NCBI GenBank assembly: GCA_023426125.1
Contig: JAFABI010000105.1
Coordinates: forward strand, 62,001 to 126,000
Reading direction: 5' to 3'
Length of the DNA stretch: 64,000 nt
From: Bacillota bacterium
Lineage (GTDB): Bacteria > Bacillota > Clostridia > Acetivibrionales > DTU013
A program made the position numbers and the translations under genes. Shown piece by piece: positions 50,571 through 58,084 of the stretch. The notes below the pieces were generated by a model. The model had not been told where the DNA came from and made no database searches. It worked only from the letters and a program-made list of their open reading frames with translations. The number at the start of each line of letters is the position of its first letter. The stretch's first letter is position 1.

Positions 50571-52811
50571 CTATTTTACGCTGCTGAAGGACATTTCCTT
50601 GACATAATCCCCCGGTTTCCTTTCTTCATATCGATAAAATGCGCGTTTGAAGGAATACTCGCTTTCGTAGCCCACCATGGAGGCGATTGTCCTCATATCA
50701 TAGCATTTCGCCTGCAGCAGGACCTTGGCCTTCTCGATCCGGAGCCGGGTGACATAATCCATGAATTTTATGCCGGTGCACTCCTTAAACGCTTTGGAAA
50801 TCGCCGGAAGCGACATGCCGAACCGGTCGCTGAGCGCCTGCAGGGACAAATCGCTATAATGGAAGTGGGCGTCCACATAACAAACCATTTCGTTATTCCT
50901 TGCCTGCTCCGTGCCCGGGATGCCTTCCGAGGCCTTTTTCCGGCAAATGCGCACCCCCAGCTCCAGAATGTCCCTCCACTTGATCGATGGCTCCTGCCGT
51001 GAGAGGATGGTGTCCAGCTCGTTCCGGAATACGTCCGCATCGATATTCGACTCATACAAAACCCGCAGCATTGTCTCTTCCAGAAGGGAGGACAATTTAT
51101 CCGCCCATTTGGTCCGCAACTCCCGTTTCTCGTTTTCCAGAATGAGCTCCTCCAGAATCTTCCGGACCGTCTCCTCGTTTCCCAGCTTGAGATTGGTGAT
51201 CAGCTGGATTTCCCAATCGGTGGGGTAATAATAGATGACCTCCTCCGGCCCGGTGTGCTTCCCGCCGGGCGCGCCCGGCCATGCCGGCCTGTCCGCCCCT
51301 TCCCGGGCGGCGCAATAGGACTTGCTGATGCCGATGAAACCCTGGTAGAGCTCTCCGGCGGAAACCAGAAATCCGGCTCCGGCGACTGCGCCCACATGGT
51401 CCCGCAGACCGGAGATAATTTGATCGAGCCTGTCCGGGCCGGGCATTTCTTCTTCAAAAGAAAGGATGGCCACCAGTTCGTCGTTGATTGCCTCATACAG
51501 GTTGCAGCTTTGGCGGATCCTCCCCATATACTGCTCGATCCCGCCCAGCAGCTGGACAATTTGATGGTTTTTGTCATTCGGCAGTTCCTTCTGCATTTTT
51601 CCGCCCGCGGCATTATGAACGATACAAACACAGAAATAATGCTCCTCCCGGTATGCAATGCCGCACGCATGGAAGCTTTCCAGCAGGCTGGCCGTGGTGC
51701 TCTGGCCTTCAAAATATCCTTTGATCAGCCGCATCAGAATATTGTTTTTCAACGCCTGCCGGTGCCTTTCCGCATTTTCCCGGAACCGGTCGTTCTCTGC
51801 CCGGATGCTGTCAAAGGACATCTCAATCAATTGATACTCCCTGATTTTTCTCTGGCGCAGGGCCTCCCGGGGCCCGTTCTGTATTTTGGTCAGGAGATTG
51901 TACAGGGGTTTGTAGCTCAGCAGGGAAAATAAATATGCCATGGCGGTTCCGGAAAGGAAAGAACAGGCGGTAATCAGGAGCAGGGTGTTCAGGTCGCTTA
52001 CATACGCGTCGGAATAGGTGAACCGGAAGACGAATTCATAACTCCAGCCCGGCAGGATGGAGTTTTTGACGATTTTATGCATCTCCGTGTCCGCTATTTT
52101 CATTCTGTTTTTCGCACTCAGGACCCGGGTTCCGTCCGCCAGCATGTTTACACCGACCGTATCGAATCCGATCATCTGCTCGATGCTGCCCTGGAACGAC
52201 TGCCGGTTCCAGTAGAACATCGCATAGACCCGCGGCGCCTTTGCAATTTCAAGGCTTTTTACAATGACAATGTAATTCTCCAGCACGAGAACATCCTCGG
52301 CAGCTTTCTCATAGTCCGCGTCCCCTCCGTGCTCCATCCGCTCCAGGATGCCGGAAAAGTCCACGGCGTAGTTCAGCCTGTTCCAATTGAGAAAGGCCTC
52401 CGTCGTGTACCAGTTGTTCGCGCTTACCACCGCGTTCCGGTAGGGATACAGGATGGAGATATTTCCGGCTGCCCCGGCATATCCGTATCGCTGCAGGTCG
52501 TTGCAGTACTCCACCTTGTCCAGTATGGTAAACTCATCGGCAAATACGTCGGTATCGGCGACATATTTGTAGATCCAGTTCAGATTCCTCAATTCATTGA
52601 GCCGTTCATCGATCTCCATGAATTTCCTGTCGATCTGGCCGGCGGTCTTCTGGGCCTCCAGATTATGTATGTTTGCCATTTGCCGGATATTGTCGTCTTT
52701 CAGGGTTTTGGCAAACCCCAAAGAAAAAATAGTGATCGGAATCAGTAATATGATCCAGAAAAACAAAAATGTCTTTTGGAACACCTTGCTCGATATATAA
52801 CCTCTTCTCAT
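50571..52811 (-). CDS. Membrane-bound AraC-type regulator with extracytoplasmic sensor
   Basis: 746 residues. Helix 1 at about 12-31 and helix 2 at about 275-300 bracket a 240-residue extracytoplasmic domain of the Cache type. A cytoplasmic linker and a diverged cyclase-like middle part follow (about 350-500). The last 100 residues are the AraC double HTH (LSLQALSDRFGMSLPAISKAF, MRTIASMVGYESEYSFKRAFYRYEERKPGDYV). Such one-component proteins regulate adjacent LplABC importers in Firmicutes; here it follows the importer genes on the same strand, after a terminator. Confidence 0.88.
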   Translation of the reverse strand: MRRGYISSKVFQKTFLFFWIILLIPITIFSLGFAKTLKDDNIRQMANIHNLEAQKTAGQIDRKFMEIDERLNELRNLNWIYKYVADTDVFADEFTILDKVEYCNDLQRYGYAGAAGNISILYPYRNAVVSANNWYTTEAFLNWNRLNYAVDFSGILERMEHGGDADYEKAAEDVLVLENYIVIVKSLEIAKAPRVYAMFYWNRQSFQGSIEQMIGFDTVGVNMLADGTRVLSAKNRMKIADTEMHKIVKNSILPGWSYEFVFRFTYSDAYVSDLNTLLLITACSFLSGTAMAYLFSLLSYKPLYNLLTKIQNGPREALRQRKIREYQLIEMSFDSIRAENDRFRENAERHRQALKNNILMRLIKGYFEGQSTTASLLESFHACGIAYREEHYFCVCIVHNAAGGKMQKELPNDKNHQIVQLLGGIEQYMGRIRQSCNLYEAINDELVAILSFEEEMPGPDRLDQIISGLRDHVGAVAGAGFLVSAGELYQGFIGISKSYCAAREGADRPAWPGAPGGKHTGPEEVIYYYPTDWEIQLITNLKLGNEETVRKILEELILENEKRELRTKWADKLSSLLEETMLRVLYESNIDADVFRNELDTILSRQEPSIKWRDILELGVRICRKKASEGIPGTEQARNNEMVCYVDAHFHYSDLSLQALSDRFGMSLPAISKAFKECTGIKFMDYVTRLRIEKAKVLLQAKCYDMRTIASMVGYESEYSFKRAFYRYEERKPGDYVKEMSFSSVK

Positions 52812-52932
52812 AATATCACCCTATCTTTACTCAACGCTGTTCCGGGTCGACGTTCGTGACAGTGCCTCGCAAACCCGATCCCGCCGGCAGGCACAACCCG
52901 GCAGGCCGTCTTGTGCCCGTACCTGCAAATGG

Positions 52933-52960
52933 AAAAAACGCCTTGAAGTATTTCAAGACG
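52933..52960 (-). terminator. Intrinsic terminator after the LplA-like gene
   Basis: On the minus strand CGTCTTGAA pairs with TTCAAGGCG (one G-U pair) and TTTTTT follows. It separates the importer transcript from the regulator gene. Confidence 0.8.
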
Positions 52961-52981
52961 CAAATCCCATTTTCTCCTACT

Positions 52982-54652
52982 CTATTTTTTGAGCAGCTCC
53001 TGGTACTTGTCGACCCGGGCCTGGCTGACGGACAGCAATTCATCCAGTCCCAGCTGCTTGAACTTGCTGAGGTAGCTGTCCCAATCCTCCAGGGAGGACT
53101 GTCCCAGAATGAGCTTTGTCGACAATTCCTGCGAATAGGTCGTCAGATTGTTCAAAATCTTGCTCAGCGTCTCCAACTGCTGGTCGTCCGGCATTGCCAT
53201 ATACGAGCTGTTGGAATTGCTGTACCACGGCGTATATTTCATGATCTGAAGCTGGTAATCCTTTTTGAAATCCGGAACGGAAGCCAGTTCATACTCCAGG
53301 TTTGCCTCCTGGATAATCGGAAATACGGTGCCGCCATACAGCCGATTGCCCCGCGCCCTTCTTTCTTTGGCGGCCTCTTCGTCGCTGACGATGTTCTTAA
53401 AGAACTTTGTACCGTTTTCATCCACATAGTACGTGCTGTCCTTGATGCCCCAGCTCAGCAATTCGATGTAGCGGTCCGAATGTACTACATCAAAAAACCT
53501 GATCGCGCCCTCAATATCCTTGCAATCCTTTGTAATCGCATATTTGTCCCAGTACAGGGTGTTCGGCTCCATAACGGAATACGGCGTAATCCCGTCCACG
53601 GCCTTCAGCGGCATGATCGGCATATAGGCCGCGTCCTTCACCGGGGTCATCCCTTCATCCCAGGTTTGTATGCCGTAGCTGTAGTCGGCGGACAGCTTAT
53701 TTTCGGCACGCTTTTGCGTCAGGGTCTCCCCCGGATTGGCAAGGCCTGTCGAATCCAGAACTCCCGCCTTGATCAGGGACTGCATGTATTTGAAATACTC
53801 CTTGATGCCATCCTGGTACCAGGGGGTCACCACCTTCAGACTGGTGGCATCCACGCTGACCAGGTCCACGCCCAGGCCAAACCACTGGGCAATACCATTG
53901 TTGAAGACTTTCGGATCCAGGACCAGCACCTCATCCGCTTTCCCTGAGCCATTGGCATCCGAGTCGCGGAAAGCCTTCACCACATCAAAGAATTCTTCCT
54001 TCGTGGTCGGTACCGCTAGGCCCAGCCGATCCATCCAGTCCTTTCTCAGGAGCATAGTGGTCCCGACCGGAGCCGTCTCCGTCTTGTTGTAGTGCTTGTA
54101 ATGGAGATTGGTGAACCAGTATTTCTTGCCGTCGGGAGCTGTTGTCAGTCCGTCCGAATTGGCGTAATACTTCTCAATGGTGCTGCGGATTGTCCCGTCG
54201 CTGTATTGGCCAATCAGGGAACCGATTTCCTTCAAAATGCCCTGTTTGGCCAGCGTAAGGGCTGTGGCGTCGTCCAACGGAGATATATTCACAATATCCG
54301 GCAGATTCGTCCCGGCCGCCATTCTGGTCTGGACCACCACCTTGTACTGCTCATTGGGCACCAGTTCATAATCCAGCTGCAGACCTGCGCCGTCCAGCAG
54401 CTTTTGCACCTCCTGCCAGACCGGATATTCCTCCCGCTCCGCAAATTTCAAGAACTGATTGTTTCCTTGCTGGCCAAGCAATTTGAGCTTGTGGGTTTTT
54501 GGGGTGTCGCTGCCTGCAGTTTTTTCCGTACCGTTCCTGGCCGCGCCGACGGTTCCATCGGAGCTCCCGCCGGTACTGCCGCAGCCTCCAAGCACGGAAA
54601 GGGAGAGGGCCGCGCTCAGGCACAACGCCATCGGCTTTTTCCATAGGTTCAT
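52982..54652 (-). CDS. LplA-like extracellular solute-binding lipoprotein
   Basis: 556 residues. The lipobox ALSLSVLGGCGS gives a lipoprotein. The mature protein is of the long family 1 binding proteins linked to LplBC permeases (KLKLLGQQGNNQFLKFAEREEYPVW, MLLRKDWMDRLGLAVPTTKEEFFDV, and EGAIRFFDVVHSD). They bind complex plant or host oligosaccharides. Third gene of the importer operon; a perfect 14-bp palindrome lies in the short gap before it. Confidence 0.9.
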   Translation of the reverse strand: MNLWKKPMALCLSAALSLSVLGGCGSTGGSSDGTVGAARNGTEKTAGSDTPKTHKLKLLGQQGNNQFLKFAEREEYPVWQEVQKLLDGAGLQLDYELVPNEQYKVVVQTRMAAGTNLPDIVNISPLDDATALTLAKQGILKEIGSLIGQYSDGTIRSTIEKYYANSDGLTTAPDGKKYWFTNLHYKHYNKTETAPVGTTMLLRKDWMDRLGLAVPTTKEEFFDVVKAFRDSDANGSGKADEVLVLDPKVFNNGIAQWFGLGVDLVSVDATSLKVVTPWYQDGIKEYFKYMQSLIKAGVLDSTGLANPGETLTQKRAENKLSADYSYGIQTWDEGMTPVKDAAYMPIMPLKAVDGITPYSVMEPNTLYWDKYAITKDCKDIEGAIRFFDVVHSDRYIELLSWGIKDSTYYVDENGTKFFKNIVSDEEAAKERRARGNRLYGGTVFPIIQEANLEYELASVPDFKKDYQLQIMKYTPWYSNSNSSYMAMPDDQQLETLSKILNNLTTYSQELSTKLILGQSSLEDWDSYLSKFKQLGLDELLSVSQARVDKYQELLKK

Positions 54653-54698
54653 TTTGCTTCCTCCTTGTTTTCAGCTAGGCTGGTTTATTTATAGCTAA

Positions 54699-54712
54699 CT
54701 GTGGGCCCACAG
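54699..54712. repeat. Perfect 14-bp palindrome CTGTGGGCCCACAG
   Basis: It sits between the lplC-like stop and the lplA-like start. Having no loop, it is more like a protein-binding site than a terminator. No similar sequence was noticed elsewhere in the window. Confidence 0.5.
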
Positions 54713-54724
54713 ATTAACTCAAGG

Positions 54725-55633
54725 CTATCCTTTGAGGGAACCGATCATAACCCCTTTGATAAAATACTTCTGGAAAAAGGGGTAGGTAAAAATAATGGGC
54801 AGGGTGGTGAAAACAATGATCGAATACTTCAGCTGCATGCTGGAATACATCCTGCGCATCGCCTCCTCCATATCGGTGGAATTCAGCTTGGACAGATCCA
54901 CCGACTGCTGGACCAGAACCCGCTGCAAGTACATCTGCAGCGGATGCAGGGAGGAGTCGGGCAGATAGACCATGGCCGAAAACCAGCTGTTCCACATTCC
55001 GACGATGGTATAGATGGCGATTACCGCGAGAATCGGTTTTGACAGGGGGAAATAGATCCGGAACAGCACCTGAAGGTTGCTCGCGCCGTCGATGAAGGCC
55101 GACTCCCGCAGTGCAGGGGGAAGGGAGGAAAAATAGGTGCGGACCAGAATGATGTTCCATATGCTGACCATGGCCGGAATGATGATGGCCAGCCGGTTGT
55201 TGTACAGGCCGATCCTGGACATCAGCAAAAAGGTCGGGATCAGGCCGCCGTTAAAGTACATCGGTACCAGCAAATACCGCACCACCCATTTCCGCCCCCA
55301 CAGGGTGCCCACTGTCAGCGGATAGGCCCCCAGGGTGCAGGTGAGAAGCATGGCCGCCGTCGTAGCGGTTACATAGATGATAGTATTCAAATAGGCCATC
55401 CACATCTCATTGTTCCGGAACAATAGCCCATAGTTGTCCAGCTGGAATCCCGACGGAACCAGAAATACGCTTTTTGCCATTACATCCTGGGCATTGCTTA
55501 CGGACTGGATAAATACGTAATACATCGGATATACGGTGGCAATACAAACCAACAAGGTAACGATGTAAAACAAGATGTCAATTGTTCTGGAACCTTCCCG
55601 AATCGTGTTCTTTCTTGTCATTGCAGTTTCCAT
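54725..55633 (-). CDS. LplC-like carbohydrate ABC transporter permease
   Basis: 302 residues, six helices, EAA loop ESAFIDGASNLQVLFRIYFPLSKPILAV. The N-terminal region and FFQKYFIKGVMIGSLKG at the C-terminus are typical of LplC/YtcP permeases. AAGGAGAGGCTG precedes the ATG; 14 bp separate it from the lplB-like gene. Confidence 0.92.
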   Translation of the reverse strand: METAMTRKNTIREGSRTIDILFYIVTLLVCIATVYPMYYVFIQSVSNAQDVMAKSVFLVPSGFQLDNYGLLFRNNEMWMAYLNTIIYVTATTAAMLLTCTLGAYPLTVGTLWGRKWVVRYLLVPMYFNGGLIPTFLLMSRIGLYNNRLAIIIPAMVSIWNIILVRTYFSSLPPALRESAFIDGASNLQVLFRIYFPLSKPILAVIAIYTIVGMWNSWFSAMVYLPDSSLHPLQMYLQRVLVQQSVDLSKLNSTDMEEAMRRMYSSMQLKYSIIVFTTLPIIFTYPFFQKYFIKGVMIGSLKG

Positions 55634-55647
55634 CAGCCTCTCCTTCT

Positions 55648-56607
55648 CTACCAGAGCGAATAGTCACTTGTTTTTCTGGCTACAAAATTTGCACCGAAAA
55701 CCAGTGTAAAATTAATGATTGCAGTAAAGATATCCACCGAGGTACCGTAGCTGAACCTGCCGGTAAGAAGGGCATCCCGGTATATATACGTGCCCACCAC
55801 ATCCGCAGTTTGATAGGTCGCAGGGTTGTACAGCAGGAGGATCATCTCCGTATTGGCGCTCAGCAGGCCGCCTACGGCAAAGATCAGCATAATGGTGATC
55901 GTCGGCCGGATCATGGGAAGCGTCACGTGCCACATCTGTTTCAAGCGGTTGGCGCCGTCCAGTCTGGCCGCTTCATATAAACTAATATCAATTGCTGACA
56001 TAGAAGACAAATATAATATGCTTCCGAAGCCGAAAGTTTTCCAGATATTTGTAAAGGTATAGATCCACGGGAACGCCTCCGGCGAGTTGTTGTACGCCAC
56101 CGGCGTCAGTCCCGCCAACGCCCGGACCTGGTTCAGGATGCCGTCGGAATTGGTGAAGGAAATGACCATTCCCGCCACGACAACCGCAGAAACAAAGTGG
56201 GGAAGATAGCTCACCGTTTGAACAAACTTCCGGTAGAAGGGGGCCCTGACCTCATTGAGCAGGAGAGCAAACAGGATCGGCGTCCAGAATACCAGCCCGA
56301 GGTTCAGCACGCTGAGTACAACGGTATTCTTTATCAGCCTCCAGAAATACATATTGGTGATGAATTCGGAAAAGTGCTGCAAGCCCACCCATTTTGTGCT
56401 TCCGTCAAGGGAAATGAAGCTGCTGCCGGGCAGGTAATCCTGAAATGCAATGACGATTCCGTACATGGGCAGGTAGCAAAAAATGAAAATATGTACCAGC
56501 ACCGGCAGCATAATAAGATACAGTTCTACGTTCTCTTTCAGATTTCTGAGCTTTCTCTTCTTTCTTACAGCAGATCCGGTATTTGCAATGATTGTACCAT
56601 CCGTCAT
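55648..56607 (-). CDS. LplB-like ABC transporter permease
   Basis: 319 residues from the ATG at 56607 (GGAGGTTGCGGA upstream). Six helices, LPMYGIVIAFQDYLPG after helix 1 (a mark of LplB/YteP permeases) and EAA loop EAARLDGANRLKQMWHVTLPMIRPTI. No ATPase gene is in the operon, so the general MsmX-type ATPase is presumably used. First gene of the operon. Confidence 0.92.
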   Translation of the reverse strand: MTDGTIIANTGSAVRKKRKLRNLKENVELYLIMLPVLVHIFIFCYLPMYGIVIAFQDYLPGSSFISLDGSTKWVGLQHFSEFITNMYFWRLIKNTVVLSVLNLGLVFWTPILFALLLNEVRAPFYRKFVQTVSYLPHFVSAVVVAGMVISFTNSDGILNQVRALAGLTPVAYNNSPEAFPWIYTFTNIWKTFGFGSILYLSSMSAIDISLYEAARLDGANRLKQMWHVTLPMIRPTITIMLIFAVGGLLSANTEMILLLYNPATYQTADVVGTYIYRDALLTGRFSYGTSVDIFTAIINFTLVFGANFVARKTSDYSLW

Positions 56608-56726
56608 TCCGCAACCTCCACAACAAATGTTCCGCAATTCCGCCCCTCCGTTTCATTGGCTGAAAATACCCGGGGAACGTCGTGCGGTTTGCCTACGGGC
56701 GTATGGTTTGCCGCCCGTTTGTTATA

Positions 56727-56755
56727 AGTATAGTTGAAAGTTAACAGAAAAACAA
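56727..56755 (-). promoter_or_regulatory. Putative promoter of the lplBCA operon
   Basis: TTGTTT (56755-56750), 17 bases, TATACT (56732-56727) on the minus strand, 120 bp before the lplB-like ATG. Confidence 0.5.
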
Positions 56756-57001
56756 CAAACATAAATTTCAGAAGACGAACATTTTTTATCCCCTGCCGCC
56801 GGCCTGGCCGGCATCCTGCAAAAATGCCTTCCATACTGCCTTCGGAGGTTTCCGCCCTTCGGCCGCAGCGGCCGGGGAGGCCTGAATTATACCTTCAGCC
56901 GGGAAACGCTGTCCGCCAGTTCTCCGGCTTTTTTCTCGCCTGCTCCTCCAGCCGGATGACCGTATTGGAGAGCTGTACGGTGTGCCGTCCTGAGGCATGG
57001 G

Positions 57002-57097
57002 CATTGCGAGGAGCTTGCGGTATAGCTGGTTACCCATGCGGCCCGGGAATCTTGTTTTTTCTTGCGGTCTGAGATGCTGTAAGCGACCCTCGCAATG
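57002..57097. repeat. Short dispersed repeat with 10-bp terminal inverted repeats
   Basis: CATTGCGAGG and CCTCGCAATG are perfect inverted ends 76 bp apart. A right-end fragment, CGCTCGCAATGACA, is found near 36643. The size and ends fit a MITE-like or REP-type element. Confidence 0.55.
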
Positions 57098-57212
57098 ACA
57101 ATCTACGCACTGAAGTATCTCTTTGCAGACACAAAAGCAGAAAGTGGTGGAACACCTGACAAACAAGTTGTTTACACCACTTTACCATAAAATATCTAAC
57201 CTGATTTACATT

Positions 57213-57962
57213 TTAATCGTATTCCACCACATCTGCCCAGCTGAGCAGCAGCTTGCTCTCCTCCGGCCTGCCCATTACCGACTGCTCCGCAGCCACGATG
57301 GGGATCCACTTCTGGATGTACTGCTTTGCGGTATCGCTCTTTTTACAGAACAGGTTCATATATTGCTCTGCAATCCCGGCATATTCCGAAAGCATAAACA
57401 GGAGATACGTCCTTGCCACGTCCGCCGAGGCATTTCCCTGGGTCGCATGGGCCCAATCCAGGATAAACGGCGTGCCGTCGTCCCGCACGATGATATTGCT
57501 GGGAATGAAATCGCCGTGGCAGACCTTTGTATGCCTGGGCATCGATTCCAGCCGTGTATGCAGCTCGTAGCGCGTCGTAGCGTCCAGAGCCGAAGCGGAT
57601 ATCTTCCGGTTCATTTTGTCCTTCAGCTTGGTCAGCAGCGGCGCCTTCCGGGAATGAACCTCCATCTGAAGGTCTACGAAGAATTCGAGATACGCCTCCA
57701 GCTTTTCCGGATTTTCCAGCATCAGCTGGGACAGCGTTTTTCCTTCGATAAACTCCGATATGATGGCCCATTTACCGTCAATTGTGGTTACCTCGATGAT
57801 TTTGGGAATGTTCAGCCCGGTTTCCTCCACACGGGCCTGGTTAAGCGCCTCGTTCAGAACGTCCGCCTTGCTGTAATTGCTGTCAAACAGCTTGATTTTT
57901 CTGTCCCCGTCCCGGTAAATGGTCTTTGAGGTCCGAACAGCCAGAACATGATCAAGTTTCAT
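57213..57962 (-). CDS. APH/choline-kinase-like phosphotransferase
   Basis: 249 residues. Kinase-like fold of the aminoglycoside phosphotransferase family: VCHGDFIPSNIIVRDDGTPFILDWAHATQGN carries the catalytic HGD and DW motifs. AGGAGGGAAGGG precedes the ATG. The family phosphorylates small hydroxyl compounds; substrate unknown, and resistance cannot be claimed. It is flanked by a repeat and by the adhE 3' hairpin, so it seems to be a single-gene unit. Confidence 0.85.
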   Translation of the reverse strand: MKLDHVLAVRTSKTIYRDGDRKIKLFDSNYSKADVLNEALNQARVEETGLNIPKIIEVTTIDGKWAIISEFIEGKTLSQLMLENPEKLEAYLEFFVDLQMEVHSRKAPLLTKLKDKMNRKISASALDATTRYELHTRLESMPRHTKVCHGDFIPSNIIVRDDGTPFILDWAHATQGNASADVARTYLLFMLSEYAGIAEQYMNLFCKKSDTAKQYIQKWIPIVAAEQSVMGRPEESKLLLSWADVVEYD

Positions 57963-57986
57963 TACCCTTCCCTCCTATTCTTTTTC

Positions 57987-58084
57987 GGAATCGTTAAAAT
58001 ATAACTTCCGATAATCTTTTCCGGGGAACTACGCTTGGCGCTCCATTCCCCAGAAAAGAATCGGAACTAATATTTTAGCGATCC
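57987..58084. repeat. Very long imperfect inverted repeat at the adhE 3' end
   Basis: Arms of about 40 nt (57987-58028 and 58046-58084) pair around a 17-nt loop with only a few bulges. Matching blocks include CTTTTCCGGGGAA with TTCCCCAGAAAAG, TTCCGAT with ATCGGAA, and TAAAATAT with ATATTTTA. The right arm covers the last codons and stop of adhE. Confidence 0.8.

Larger units (their letters stand above)
56608..57212. other. Gap with the importer promoter and a dispersed repeat
   Basis: It contains the promoter at 56727-56755 and a MITE-like repeat at 57002-57097. The stretch 56800-56995 is GC-rich without a supported gene, and open frames across it look like chance. Confidence 0.55.

Noticed and set aside
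57213..57962. Aminoglycoside resistance gene
   Set aside because: The APH fold is shared by many small-molecule kinases. Neither context nor sequence supports a resistance claim.
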